In this document: piece after piece, positions 34,702 to 45,114 of the stretch
Position numbering within the stretch: the first letter of the stretch is position 1
Layout of the letters: every line of letters starts with the position of its first letter
Origin: Streptomyces sp. NBC_00490
Lineage (GTDB): Bacteria; Actinomycetota; Actinomycetes; Streptomycetales; Streptomycetaceae
Assembly: GCF_036013645.1 (NCBI RefSeq)
Contig: NZ_CP107869.1
Span: forward strand, 8,184,001 to 8,248,000
DNA length: 64,000 nucleotides
Direction: 5' to 3'
Program-made: the position numbers and the translations under genes
The notes under the pieces: model-generated
Databases searched by the model: none
What the model was told of the DNA's origin: nothing
The model's input: only the letters and a program-made list of their open reading frames with translations

Positions 34702-35581
34702 GCGACTACCTCTCCAGCTCGGGTACCGCGACCCTACCCAGCCGTCCAGCGCGCATCGAAGTCGGTAGCTACCGGTGAAGGCGGGCGGGACTCAACCAGC
34801 GACCTGGACCACTGAGACAGGCAGCAGGCCATTCAAACGCTTGGCGACCTGAACGCGTGGACCGCATAGATGCGTGACCTCACCGGGGTGTTGTGTCGTC
34901 CGTTGGGCTTCGTACTGACCGCAAGGCAGGCCGGCGAGCCCCTGACTTCCGAGGGCGACAGCGCGTCGGCGGGTGCCTAGCGGAGAGCGAGCGGCGGCCC
35001 GGACGAGGTCGGCCGATAGGGCGAATTCTTTCTGTGTCCTCAGGCTGACTCGGCATTTCGCCCATGGCAGACGAGAAAGGGGCTCGAAGGACTGGAACCC
35101 TCTCCGGGTGTATGTCAACGTACAACACCTCGGAAGTGCGAGGTCGGTAAGCGACCCGCCTGGAGATCCAATGAGGAGTATTTCCGCCGATGCGCGTCCT
35201 CCGATCAGTCCGGCCGACCGCCCCTGTCCGCTTACTCTTTGTGCGATACACGGTGGACCGTTCATGCCGGATCCACATACGGGGGCGGATCGATTGGCGT
35301 CGAGGCTGGCAGTCGGGGCGAGCCTCTTTTTGGAGCGCGAGCGCAACATAGACCAAGATTGCCGGTTAGCCAAACCGGCGATCGTCGCGACCATTGAGCA
35401 GGTCCGCATTTGGCTGTACTTGGCAGTGGAGCCGTAGCGGACACAGAAGAAGGCAGCGCTCCCCAAACCCCCGGGGAGGGAGAGGAGGAGCATCGGCTAC
35501 CGCAGCGGTGATACCCGCGGCACCCTTCGCTGAAGCGCAGCGGCCCCTCCGCCCGCGTGCAGTTTCCACACCTCAAGGAGA
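34702..35581. other. 880-bp region with no recognisable gene
   Basis: Open frames exist on both strands, but none has a recognisable domain, a good Shine-Dalgarno site and normal codon bias together. The longest plus-strand candidate (34973-35437) looks like a chance frame. No tRNA cloverleaf or obvious attachment repeat was seen. It may be decayed island DNA next to the integrase. Confidence 0.5.
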
Positions 35582-36787
35582 GTGAGTACTCTGTCCGATC
35601 CCATCAAGAAACTTCCACCGAACTCGAAGGGGAAGGTTCGATACCGGTTTGTTGTCGACGCAGGAATCGACCCCGATACTGGTAAGCGTAAGCAGTTGAG
35701 GCGCACCTTCGACTCGTTGAAGGAAGCTAGGGTTGAGTACGCGAACATAACTAACCGGCGGCATGATGGGTCGCTTGTGCCGCCCAACAAGATCACCGTG
35801 AATGAGTGGCTTGACCGATGGCTGGCCATGAAAGCGGAGGATCTCGAAGAAACCACCATCTACAACTACGGCATTACCCTGGACCGAGTTCGGGGGAGGC
35901 TCGGTAATATCCGTCTCCAGGACCTTACTGAAGAGCACGTGGAAGAGTGGAGGGACTGGGCGCTGGCGCATGGCCGCGTGCGTGGTAAAAGGGCCGGGAC
36001 GCCACTCAGTGTCACGAGTGTGGATATGAGCCTCGCTCGGCTGAAGGAAGCGCTGGGGAGAGCCGTTACCCGGCGGTTGGTGTACGTCAATGTCGCTGCG
36101 CACGTGACCATTCCCCGGAGAGCGCGCAAGGAAGAACGGAAGACTAAAGAGGAGGTGCCGCCCTGGAACGTCCAGGAGGTTCAGAAATTCATCCATGGAA
36201 TTAGGGGTGAGCGTCTCTATGCTGCGCTTCTTCTTTCGCTGATGGGGCTTCGTCCAGCTGAAGTCTGCGGCCTCCGGTGGGAAGACGTTGACTTGGAGAA
36301 CGCCACGATCGTCATTGCCAACACGCGCACGATGATGGGCAACCGGTACGTGGTGGAGAAGGACACCAAGTCTCTTGCGGGTGAGCGGGACCTGCCGCTG
36401 CCGGCGCTGGTACTGGGAGCCCTCAAGGCATTCCGGGCTCTCCAAGCCGAGGAGAGGCTTGCTCTGGGGGAGGCGTACACGGTGTCGGGCTACGTGCTGG
36501 TACATGAGACGGGCGACGCCTTCACGATCAAGCAACTTCGCCGACGCGCGTACCGGCTTATGGAGCTTCTCGGGCTCCGTCGCGTCAGGCTCTACGACGC
36601 ACGCTCGTCGTGCTTCACCTTCCTGGCCAACAACGGCGTCCCGGACCACATCCTCGCGCGATGGGCCGGACATACGAACGTAAAGACGACCAAGCGGTGG
36701 TACGTGAAGCCGGATGTAGAAGATCTTCGCGGAGCCGCCACCACTTGGGATGGCCTGCACGGGGGTGCGGCAGAGGGGCAAGAGTGA
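35582..36787 (+). CDS. Phage-type tyrosine integrase
   Basis: A 401-aa integrase with an AP2-like arm-binding N-terminus (KVRYRFVVDAGIDPDTGKRK), a core-binding region (VNEWLDRWLAMKAEDLEETT) and a catalytic domain. Arg-I lies in LMGLRPAEVCGLRW, Lys in VEKDTKSLAGERDL, GH in ILARWAGHTNVKTTKRWYV with the Tyr. The middle box reads YDARSSCFTFL: Tyr replaces the first His and Ser replaces the His usually after Arg. AAGGAG is only 1 nt before the GTG start, unusually close. Base composition is less GC-rich than the genes around it. It probably mobilised the accessory DNA to its left, but no excisionase is seen. Confidence 0.83.
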   Translation: MSTLSDPIKKLPPNSKGKVRYRFVVDAGIDPDTGKRKQLRRTFDSLKEARVEYANITNRRHDGSLVPPNKITVNEWLDRWLAMKAEDLEETTIYNYGITLDRVRGRLGNIRLQDLTEEHVEEWRDWALAHGRVRGKRAGTPLSVTSVDMSLARLKEALGRAVTRRLVYVNVAAHVTIPRRARKEERKTKEEVPPWNVQEVQKFIHGIRGERLYAALLLSLMGLRPAEVCGLRWEDVDLENATIVIANTRTMMGNRYVVEKDTKSLAGERDLPLPALVLGALKAFRALQAEERLALGEAYTVSGYVLVHETGDAFTIKQLRRRAYRLMELLGLRRVRLYDARSSCFTFLANNGVPDHILARWAGHTNVKTTKRWYVKPDVEDLRGAATTWDGLHGGAAEGQE

Positions 36788-37244
36788 GCCACGCGGACTA
36801 TGAGCCGAGCGACTTGCGCGCCGTATGGCCTGCAGGAATGGGGCGAGGGGACTTCGGAGACCGCTTGCTGGTTTTGGACCGGTGGCTGTAACTGAGAGCA
36901 TCCGGCTACGGCCAAGCCTTCTACCAAGCGTTCACCGTGTGGTGTTTAAGCTGCTGTTGGGCGGGATTTCGGAAGGTTTCCAGGTGGATCACGCCGAGCC
37001 TCGTTCGTGCCACCACACTCGATGCTGCTTCCTGAACCGCCTGGAGGCCGTGATCAAAGAGGAAAGCGTCGCTCGTAGCGACTGAAGGAGGGCACTCGCC
37101 CGGAGGGCCCACTGCCGACACGGCCACGAGTACATGCCGGAGAATGTATACCTGGGTTCTCGTTGGCAGGACCGGAGCGGGGCAAGGCCCGCTAGGTCCA
37201 CCCCGGCGATGTGACATCTCGTGACAGATGAGAGGCTCAGACGG
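36788..37244. other. 457-bp region after the integrase, no gene recognised
   Basis: No convincing coding frame, tRNA or terminator was found. A short hairpin GTCGCT-CGT-AGCGAC lies near 37066-37080. If the integrase marks an island end, its attachment site should be here or just before 37.2 kb, but only one end is visible so no att repeat can be recognised. Confidence 0.45.
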
Positions 37245-38543
37245 GTGAGCGAGACACCACCGAACACCTTGCAATACCGCTTTGACGGGCCGGAAGACGC
37301 ACCTGTCCTGATCCTGGGACCCTCCCTGGGTACCACATGGCACATGTGGGACCGGCAGGTTCCCGAGCTGGCCAAGCAGTGGCGGATCTTCCGGTTCGAC
37401 CTGCCGGGGCACGGCGGCGCCCCCGCCTACCCGGCGGGCTCGGTCGGCGACCTCACCGCCCGGCTGCTCGCCACCCTGGACCGGCTCGGCATCCAGCGCT
37501 TCGGCTACGCGGGCTGCGCGCTCGGCGGCGCGGTCGGCCTGGAGCTGGCCCTGCGCCACCCGGAGCGGGTCGCCTCGCTCGCGCTGATCGCCGCCTCGCC
37601 GAGATTCGGCACGCCGGACGAGTTCCGGCAGCGAGGCGTGATCGTGCGGACGAACGGGCTCGACCCCATCGCCCGTACCTCCCCCGACCGCTGGTTCACC
37701 GGCGGGTTCGCCGCCGCGCAGCCCGCGATCACCGACTGGGCCGTGCAGATGGTCCGCACCACCGACCCGGGCTGCTACATCGCCGCCTGCGAGGCCCTGG
37801 CGTCCTTCGACATACGGGCCGACCTCGCCCACGTCGGCGTGCCCACCCTCGTCCTCGTCGGCTCCGACGACCAGGTCACCGGCCCGGCGGAGGCCCGTAC
37901 GCTCGTCGCCGGCATCCCCGACGCACGGCTCGCCGTGGTGCCGGGCGCCTCCCACCTCGTACCGGTGGAGCAGCCCGCGGCCGTCACCGACCTTTTGGTC
38001 CGGCACTTCTCCACGGCCTGGCAGCCCGCCTACGACTCCGCCACCGGGCAGACGGCCATCCCGGCCGCCCCGGTCAAGCCGGTGCTGGCCGCCCCGCCGC
38101 AGCTCTCCCCGATCGCCGAGATCGCCCCCGCCGTACCGGCGCCCTTCGTGGGCGGGGGACGGCCCGACCCGTACGACGCCGGGATCAAGGTGCGCCGTGA
38201 GGTGCTCGGCGACGCGCACGTCGACCGGGCGCTGGCGCAGGCCGACGAGTTCTCCGGCGACTTCCAGGAGTTCGTCACCCGCTACGCCTGGGGCGAGATC
38301 TGGGACCGCCCCGGCCTCGACCGCCGCTCCCGCAGCTGTGTCACGCTCACCGCCCTCGTCGCGGGCGGCCACCTGGAGGAGCTCGGCTTCCACGTCCGGG
38401 CCGCCCTGCGCAACGGGCTGACCCCGGTCGAGATCAGGGAGGTGCTGCTGCAGGCGGCGGTCTACTGCGGGGTGCCGGCGGCCAACAGCGCGTTCAAGGT
38501 GGCCCAGCAGGTCATCCGGGAGGAGACGACTCCCGAGGAGTGA
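37245..38543 (+). CDS. Fused 3-oxoadipate enol-lactonase / 4-carboxymuconolactone decarboxylase-like protein
   Basis: A 432-aa PcaD-PcaC fusion (PcaL type) of the protocatechuate branch of the beta-ketoadipate pathway. The alpha/beta-hydrolase part (about residues 1-255) has LGPSLGTTWHMWDRQ, Asp in LVGSDDQVTGP and His in PGASHLVPVEQP. The nucleophile elbow reads GCALG, so the expected Ser is Ala. The C-terminal carboxymuconolactone decarboxylase domain (about 310-430) contains VTLTALVAGGHLEELGFHVR. GTG 37245 has AGAGG 9 nt upstream; GTG 37221 is an alternative. No other pca genes are adjacent. Confidence 0.83.
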   Translation: MSETPPNTLQYRFDGPEDAPVLILGPSLGTTWHMWDRQVPELAKQWRIFRFDLPGHGGAPAYPAGSVGDLTARLLATLDRLGIQRFGYAGCALGGAVGLELALRHPERVASLALIAASPRFGTPDEFRQRGVIVRTNGLDPIARTSPDRWFTGGFAAAQPAITDWAVQMVRTTDPGCYIAACEALASFDIRADLAHVGVPTLVLVGSDDQVTGPAEARTLVAGIPDARLAVVPGASHLVPVEQPAAVTDLLVRHFSTAWQPAYDSATGQTAIPAAPVKPVLAAPPQLSPIAEIAPAVPAPFVGGGRPDPYDAGIKVRREVLGDAHVDRALAQADEFSGDFQEFVTRYAWGEIWDRPGLDRRSRSCVTLTALVAGGHLEELGFHVRAALRNGLTPVEIREVLLQAAVYCGVPAANSAFKVAQQVIREETTPEE

Positions 38544-38607
38544 GTGCCTCAGCCGGGCAGCGCGACCACCAGGCTGAGCCGCCCCGGCGCCCCTTCCAGG
38601 AGGCAGG

Positions 38608-39252
38608 ATGGAAGCCATGAAGCTCACGAAGATGTCGCACGCCTGTGTCCGCCTCGAGAAGGACGGACGCACGCTCGTCCTCGACCCCGGCGGGTTCAGC
38701 GAGGCGGACGCCGCACTCGGCGCGGACGCGATCCTCGTCACGCACGAGCACCCGGACCACTTCGACGAGGGGCGGCTGCGCGCGGCCCTGGAGGCGAACC
38801 CGGCGGCCGAGATCTGGACCCTGAAGTCCGTCGCGGAGAAGATCTCCGGTGCCTTCCCGGGCCGGGTGCACACCGTCGGCCACGGTGACACCTTCACGGC
38901 GGCCGGCTTCGACGTCCAGGTCCACGGCGAGCTCCACGCCGTCATCCACCCGGACATCCCGCGCATCACCAACGTCGGCTACCTCGTCGACGGCGGCCGC
39001 GTCTTCCACCCCGGCGACGCCCTGACCGTCCCCGGCCAGACCGTCGAGACGCTGATGCTCCCGGTCATGGCCCCCTGGAGCAAGATCTCCGAGGTGATCG
39101 ACTACGTCCGCGAGGTCAAGCCGCAGCGGGCCTACGACATCCACGACGCCCTGCTCACCGACCTCGCCCGCCCCGTCTACGACAACCAGATCGGTGCCCT
39201 CGGCGGCTCGGAGCATCTGCGGCTGGCGCCCGGGGAGAGCACGTCGCTGTGA
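38608..39252 (+). CDS. Metallo-beta-lactamase-fold hydrolase (UPF0173-like)
   Basis: A 214-aa MBL-fold protein with the metal motif VTHEHPDHFDEGRL, and further His in HGELHAVIH and Asp/His in FHPGDALTVP and DIHDALL. Substrate unknown. AGGAGG lies 5 nt before the ATG. The same-strand neighbours are the PcaD-PcaC fusion and exonuclease III. Confidence 0.85.
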   Translation: MEAMKLTKMSHACVRLEKDGRTLVLDPGGFSEADAALGADAILVTHEHPDHFDEGRLRAALEANPAAEIWTLKSVAEKISGAFPGRVHTVGHGDTFTAAGFDVQVHGELHAVIHPDIPRITNVGYLVDGGRVFHPGDALTVPGQTVETLMLPVMAPWSKISEVIDYVREVKPQRAYDIHDALLTDLARPVYDNQIGALGGSEHLRLAPGESTSL

Positions 39253-39282
39253 GTGTCAGTGGCGCCCGGTAGGTTGTCAGGC

Positions 39283-40062
39283 ATGCGCATCGCGACCTGG
39301 AACGTCAACTCGATCACCGCCCGCCTGCCGAGGCTCCTGGCCTGGCTGGAGAGCAGCGGCACCGACGTGCTCTGCCTCCAGGAGGCCAAGCTGGCCGAGG
39401 AGCAGTTCCCGTTCGACCAGCTGCGCGAGGCGGGCTACGAGGCGGCGGTCAACGCCACGGGCCGGTGGAACGGGGTGGCGGTGATCTCCCGCGTCGGCCT
39501 GGAGGACGTCGTCAAGGGCCTGTCCGGCGACCCGGGCTACGACGGGGCTCCCGAGCCCCGCGCCATCTCCGCGACCTGCGGCCCGGTCCGCGTCTGGTCG
39601 GTGTACGTGCCCAACGGCCGCGAGGTGGACCACCCGCACTACGCCTACAAACTCCAGTGGTTCGAGGCCCTCAAGGCGGCCGTCGCGGGCGACGCGGCGG
39701 GCAGCCGCCCCTTCGCGGTCCTGGGCGACTACAACGTGGCGCCGACCGACGACGACGTCTACGACGTGGCCGCCTTCGAGGGCCTCACCCACGTCACCCC
39801 GGCCGAGCGCGCCGCCCTCGCCTCCCTGCGCGAGGCGGGCCTGTCCGACGTGGTCCCGCGCCCCCTCAAGTACGACCACCCCTTCACGTACTGGGACTAC
39901 CGCCAGCTCTGCTTCCCCAAGAACCGCGGCATGCGCATCGACCTCGTCTACGGCAACGAGCCGTTCGCGAAGGCCGTCAGCGACGCCTACGTGGACCGCG
40001 AGGAGCGCAAGGGCAAGGGCGCCTCGGACCATGCCCCGGTGGTCGTGGATCTCGACGTCTAG
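39283..40062 (+). CDS. xthA: Exodeoxyribonuclease III
   Basis: A 260-aa member of the Exo III/AP-endonuclease family, acting in base-excision repair. MRIATWNVNSITARLPRLL carries the first metal-binding Asn, LCLQEAKLAEEQFP the catalytic Glu, VLGDYNVAPTDDDVYD the Asp/Asn pair, and KGASDHAPVVVDLDV the C-terminal Asp-His. The ATG at 39283 begins the conserved domain. Its stop is directly followed by the stop of the convergent GDSL gene. Confidence 0.92.
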   Translation: MRIATWNVNSITARLPRLLAWLESSGTDVLCLQEAKLAEEQFPFDQLREAGYEAAVNATGRWNGVAVISRVGLEDVVKGLSGDPGYDGAPEPRAISATCGPVRVWSVYVPNGREVDHPHYAYKLQWFEALKAAVAGDAAGSRPFAVLGDYNVAPTDDDVYDVAAFEGLTHVTPAERAALASLREAGLSDVVPRPLKYDHPFTYWDYRQLCFPKNRGMRIDLVYGNEPFAKAVSDAYVDREERKGKGASDHAPVVVDLDV

Positions 40063-41823
40063 TCACCGCAGCAGACCGAGGTCCACGGACCCGGCGAGCG
40101 CCGCGAGACCCGTGTCCCCCGGGTGCAGATGGTCGCCGCTGTCGTAGGCGGGCAGCATCCGTGCCGGGTGGTCCGGGTCGCGCACCACGCCGTCGAAGTC
40201 GAGGACGCCGTCGAACACACCGGCGTCCCGGATCCAGGCGTTCACCGCGACCCGCTCGCCGTCCACCGCGGCCGCGTCCTCGCAGGGCAGGATCGTCGCG
40301 GCCAGCATCCGCAGCCCGCGCGCCCGGCCCCGGTCGGCGATCTCCCGCAGGCCCGCGATCACCTCGTCCGCCGTGGCGCCCCACCGCAGGTCGTTGACGC
40401 CCTGGAAGACGACGGCCGTACGGACCGACGTCTGCGCGAGGACATCCCGGTCGAACCGGTGCAGGGCGCTCACCCCGCCGGTGTCCGTGGAGACCCCGTC
40501 ACCGGGATAGCGGTCGGTGACCACACGGTTCGCGGAGATCCCCTGGTTGAGCACCCCGTAGTGCGGGACCACGTCCTGCGCCGGCAGCCGTGCGGCCAGC
40601 ACGTCGGGCCAGCGCCGGTTGGCGTCCACCGTCGACTTGTCCCCGTCGGTGATCGAGTCGCCGAGCAGCACCACGGACCCCGGCCCGCCGCCCACGTCCA
40701 CCCCGGTCAGCAGCGGCCAGCTCGTCAGGACGGTGGTGTACGCCGTCCCCGGGCCGTCGGCCGTGTGGTCGCCCGCCTCGCTGACGTAGGACCGCTGCTG
40801 CGCGAGCCGGTGCACGGGCGCCGCCGTCACCGTCCCCGGCAGATGGAAGCTCACCAGCAGATTCGCGTCCGCGGGCACCTCGAAGTCGAGCGGATCGCTG
40901 AACACCTGCGCCCCCGCGGGCACTTCGACACCCATCGCACCCCGGAAGGCGACCGGCACCGGCACGTCCCGCGCCGCCGCACCGGCCTCCTGGACCGCCA
41001 CCGTCGCGCTCCCGATCCGCACGGGAGCCGCCGCGAAGGTGTTGTCGAACCGCAGCCGCACCCGCGGCCCGCCCACGGAGGGGTGCACCACCAGCCGCAG
41101 CGTCCGCTCGCTCCACGGCCCCACGGCCGGATACCCGGCGGTCGCGGCGGCCCAACTCCCGCTCCAGCCCGCACCGGTGGCCCGCACCGACACCGCGAAC
41201 ACATGCAGGGCGGGTGAGTCGGGCAGCCGTACGGAGACGACCTGGCGGCCGCGCGTGAGCGGGACGGTGATGACGTACAGCCGTGCCTTCTCGGCGAGTT
41301 GACCGCCGGGCGTGTTCACGTGCGGCAGCGGCACCGCCTTCGTGGCGAGCGGGCCGGTGCGCCAGTCGGGGGCGGTGAGCCGGTAGGAGGAGCTGCCGCC
41401 GTTCGCGTACGACACCCTGCCCGTACCCGTCACGTCGCTGCCGCCCGTGCCCGCCACCAGGAAGGCGAGCGCGTCGCCCCGGCCGCCGACGCGCACCGAC
41501 TGCCCGGCGGCCCGTACGTTGTCCGGCGCCCCCGCCTCCCGGCGCGGCCACGACAGCCGCGCCCCCTGCACGGTCGGCGTCCCGCCGGGTGTCCAGCCCG
41601 CCGCGGTGAGGTCCTGGGCCGACAGGGAGGCGCCCGACCCGTCGAAGTCCGCCGCGCCGGGCCGGGTGTCGTCGCTGACCGCCGTGTTGTCGAAGAGCCG
41701 CTCCAGCGGCAGCGTTTCGGCTCTCTCCGCTCGCCGCGGGGCACTGGCCTGCACCGGTCCTGCCGGTACCAGGACCGCGCACAGGGCGAGGGCGAGCGCG
41801 GACATCCGTACACCTCGGCGCAC
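40063..41823 (-). CDS. Secreted SGNH/GDSL-type hydrolase
   Basis: A 586-aa exported protein. A signal peptide (MRRGVRMSALALALCAVLVP, cleavage probably after VQASA) is followed by about 330 residues of beta-rich sequence and a GDSL catalytic domain with VVLLGDSITDGDKS, FQGVNDLRWG and SGDHLHPGDTG, giving Ser, Asn, Asp and His. Homologues are lipases or esterases. GTG 41823 has GGGGGAA about 5 nt upstream. It converges on xthA with no intergenic base. Confidence 0.87.
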   Translation of the reverse strand: MRRGVRMSALALALCAVLVPAGPVQASAPRRAERAETLPLERLFDNTAVSDDTRPGAADFDGSGASLSAQDLTAAGWTPGGTPTVQGARLSWPRREAGAPDNVRAAGQSVRVGGRGDALAFLVAGTGGSDVTGTGRVSYANGGSSSYRLTAPDWRTGPLATKAVPLPHVNTPGGQLAEKARLYVITVPLTRGRQVVSVRLPDSPALHVFAVSVRATGAGWSGSWAAATAGYPAVGPWSERTLRLVVHPSVGGPRVRLRFDNTFAAAPVRIGSATVAVQEAGAAARDVPVPVAFRGAMGVEVPAGAQVFSDPLDFEVPADANLLVSFHLPGTVTAAPVHRLAQQRSYVSEAGDHTADGPGTAYTTVLTSWPLLTGVDVGGGPGSVVLLGDSITDGDKSTVDANRRWPDVLAARLPAQDVVPHYGVLNQGISANRVVTDRYPGDGVSTDTGGVSALHRFDRDVLAQTSVRTAVVFQGVNDLRWGATADEVIAGLREIADRGRARGLRMLAATILPCEDAAAVDGERVAVNAWIRDAGVFDGVLDFDGVVRDPDHPARMLPAYDSGDHLHPGDTGLAALAGSVDLGLLR

Positions 41824-41996
41824 CTGGTTCCCCCGTTCAGCACCGGTCAGGACGAGACGAACGACGCTCCGTGAAGTTAGGGAGGCGCCGGTGGCGCGTC
41901 AACGAGCCATGCGCGAACTCGGCGTGAAGTCGCCCCGAATCGACTCCCGGCGCGCGCCTGTGGTGCTGGGACGTATGCCAATGACACGCTGGGCAT

Positions 41997-42404
41997 ATGA
42001 AGATCCCTTTTCTGGGCAACCGGCGTAAGGAACCCGAGGTGCACGACGCCGAGGGCATCGCCGAGCTCCTCTCCGAATGTGAGCTGCTGCGCCACCAGGC
42101 GTACCGCAGCGGTGTCCAACTCGACGACACCGTCGCCTCGTTGGAGGCGCTCGACCAACTGGTGCCGCGGTGGCGGGACGACGCGGAGGTCCTGGAGTGG
42201 CTCGGCAACGACGCCGGGCTGTATCTCGGGACGGTGATCGTACGGACCGTGGAGGGGGCGAGCTGGGGGATCCGCTCCGACGGGCAGCCGGTGATCCGGC
42301 TCACCTCCGGCCGGGAGTTCGATGTCGTCGCCGACGGCCATGAGTGGGCGGCGAGCGGGGTGCCCGAACTCTCCCAGTTGTACGCCGAGGTGGCGGAGGC
42401 CTAG
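41997..42404 (+). CDS. DUF6278-like protein
   Basis: A 135-aa protein resembling DUF6278, a Streptomyces family of unknown function (IAELLSECELLRHQAYRSGV; LVPRWRDDAEVLEWLGNDAG; LYLGTVIVRTVEGASWGI). It is soluble and probably cytoplasmic. It lies upstream of the amino-acid ABC ATPase gene, separated by 125 bp that includes a promoter-like stretch. Confidence 0.75.
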   Translation: MKIPFLGNRRKEPEVHDAEGIAELLSECELLRHQAYRSGVQLDDTVASLEALDQLVPRWRDDAEVLEWLGNDAGLYLGTVIVRTVEGASWGIRSDGQPVIRLTSGREFDVVADGHEWAASGVPELSQLYAEVAEA

Positions 42405-42529
42405 AGCGGACGTATAAGCACGGAGTAAATACGGCTAATGCCCGAAAAGTGCGTGTCGTGTATTAACTCCAGTCCTGTCTGGATAGTTTGCGGCAATCGC
42501 GACACAGCTGAGAGTGGGTAGGGCTGGGC

Positions 42530-43273
<744 letters not shown>

Positions 43274-43507
43274 CCCGGCGGGAGTGCGACCCATGTTCCG
43301 CACCACACGTGTGTGCAAGGACCCGATGGTCGGCCCCCATGCCGGCGACCTCCTCGCGTCGGACCTCTACTACGCTGTGCCGTTCATCCCCGTGGTGACG
43401 GTGATCCCGCCGGGGAGGCCGCTGCCGGGTGGGGATCCCCCCACGGTCCCGAGACCGTAGGGGGGTGGCAGCTCACAGGGCCATACCCGACCGGCGCCGG
43501 CCGGAGA

Positions 43508-45076
43508 TCACTGCTCGCGCAGCGGAATCGACACGTACGACGGGTCGTTCGACGGCGAGGAGAAGGTCAGCCGCGCGCCGGACGGGTTGTGCTCGATGTA
43601 GAGCGGGTCGACCGTGTCGACGACCAGGGCGAGACGGTGCCCTGCCGGGACGTCGTAGGCCGTGGAGTACAGCTCCAGGTCGACGCCGAACGGCTGGCCG
43701 GGCGTCTGCCCGTGGAAGGTGTACGGCGCGTTGCTGACCAGCTTGCCGAGGCCGAGCGGCCCCACGTCGTACAGATAGGCGACGAGGGTGCCGCTCTCCT
43801 TGGTGGGAGTGACCGTGGTGTGCAACTCGGCGGTGCCGCGCACCTGCTGGGCCGTCGCGTACTTCTCCGACTGCCATACGGCCGCCCAGGCGCGGGGGAG
43901 CAGGGGGATCGAGGCGACCGGGGGCAGCTTGGCGATCTGGTCGAGGATGCTGGACAGGAGGACGATCCCGCCGTTCGCGCCCGAGTCGACGTTGGTGTGG
44001 ATCGTGGTGGTGCCGGACAGGGCGAGCTTCTTGCGGGTCGCGCCGACCGACTTCCAGTCCGGGTAGCCCTCGTAGCCGCCTGTGGAGCGGGACTTGAGCC
44101 GGACCGGCAGCTCCTTGTCGATGCCGTTGGTCTCACCCTTGAGGTAGTGGTCGAACCAGCGCTCGGTGTCGGTCCACACGTCGTTGGGCAGCCCCAGCAG
44201 ACCGGTGAGCTCGGGGGTCGCGTGGTCGCCGGGACGGAGCTCGAGTCTCTTGGGGCCGGTGAGCTTCTCGTAGAAGTCGGCGTACTGGTTGGGTGAAAAG
44301 ACCGTGTCGCCCCAGGCGTTGGCCATCATGACCGCCGCGCCGTTCTTGTTCAGCTGATCCACGTATGTGGCGGCCGAACGTTTCTTCCCCCAATTGATCA
44401 TGTCCTGTTCCCTGGACAGGTCGGAGGCGTAGAGGTTGTCGAAGATCTCCCGGAGTTCGGCGCTCTGGCGCCCGGTGACCAGGCTCGCGCCGTCGAGGAG
44501 GGCCGCGGCCTGGACGTGCTGGGTGCGCCCCGAGTAGATCGAGTCGATCAGGTCGGCCCAGCCGCTGAGGGCGGCGACCGCCTTGACGCGCTTGTCCTGT
44601 GCGGCGGTGAGCAGGCTGATGCCGGCTCCGTAGGAGACGCCCGCCATGCCGACGTTCCGGGCGTCGGCCGGGGTGTGGGCGAGGGCCCAGTCGATGACCT
44701 TGCGGGCGTCGGCTATGTCGGGCGGGCCCGCCACTTCTATCTCCCCGCCGGACTGCCAGAAGCCGCGCACGTTGTAAGTGAGCACCACATAGCCGGAGTT
44801 CGCGAGTTTCTGGGCCTGCGCGACGTACTCGACCTGGGGCAGGCCCCAGCTCGTGGGCAGCACGAGCAGCGGATAGGAGCGGCTGCCGTCGGCGCCGGCC
44901 GGGGTGATGACGTTCGCCTTGAGGACGGTGCCGCCCTCGCCGGCGATGTCGACGAACCGGACGTCGTTCGTCGCGGCCTGCGCGGCGGGGGCGGTGCCGA
45001 GGACCCCACCGGCGATCAGGGTCGCGGAGACGGCGCCCACGGCGGTGGTGCGCAGGGCCTTGCGATGGTGTCCCAC
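43508..45076 (-). CDS. Secreted CocE/X-Pro dipeptidyl-peptidase-like hydrolase
   Basis: A 522-aa S15/CocE-family alpha/beta hydrolase. It has a twin-basic signal peptide (MGHHRKALRTTAVGAVSATL, ending near AAQAA), the nucleophile elbow AGVSYGAGIS, Asp in NAWGDTVFSP, His in RPGDHATPEL and a C-terminal jelly-roll domain (from about residue 330) typical of X-Pro dipeptidyl-peptidases. It probably cleaves peptides or esters outside the cell. An array of TTACCG-type repeats precedes it. Confidence 0.86.
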   Translation of the reverse strand: MGHHRKALRTTAVGAVSATLIAGGVLGTAPAAQAATNDVRFVDIAGEGGTVLKANVITPAGADGSRSYPLLVLPTSWGLPQVEYVAQAQKLANSGYVVLTYNVRGFWQSGGEIEVAGPPDIADARKVIDWALAHTPADARNVGMAGVSYGAGISLLTAAQDKRVKAVAALSGWADLIDSIYSGRTQHVQAAALLDGASLVTGRQSAELREIFDNLYASDLSREQDMINWGKKRSAATYVDQLNKNGAAVMMANAWGDTVFSPNQYADFYEKLTGPKRLELRPGDHATPELTGLLGLPNDVWTDTERWFDHYLKGETNGIDKELPVRLKSRSTGGYEGYPDWKSVGATRKKLALSGTTTIHTNVDSGANGGIVLLSSILDQIAKLPPVASIPLLPRAWAAVWQSEKYATAQQVRGTAELHTTVTPTKESGTLVAYLYDVGPLGLGKLVSNAPYTFHGQTPGQPFGVDLELYSTAYDVPAGHRLALVVDTVDPLYIEHNPSGARLTFSSPSNDPSYVSIPLREQ

Positions 45077-45114
45077 GGGTCACTCCTCACTCGTGTCAAT
45101 GCAAAGTGACCCGA

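Noticed and set aside
34973..35437. 154-aa plus-strand frame before the integrase, considered as an excisionase
   Set aside because: No winged-helix or helix-turn-helix pattern, biased composition and no ribosome-binding site.
37066..37080. GTCGCT-CGT-AGCGAC hairpin as a terminator
   Set aside because: A 6-bp stem without a following U-run and far from any gene end is too weak to call.
36788..37244. Possible tRNA attachment target of the integrase
   Set aside because: No T-loop, acceptor stem or CCA-like end could be aligned in the region on either strand.
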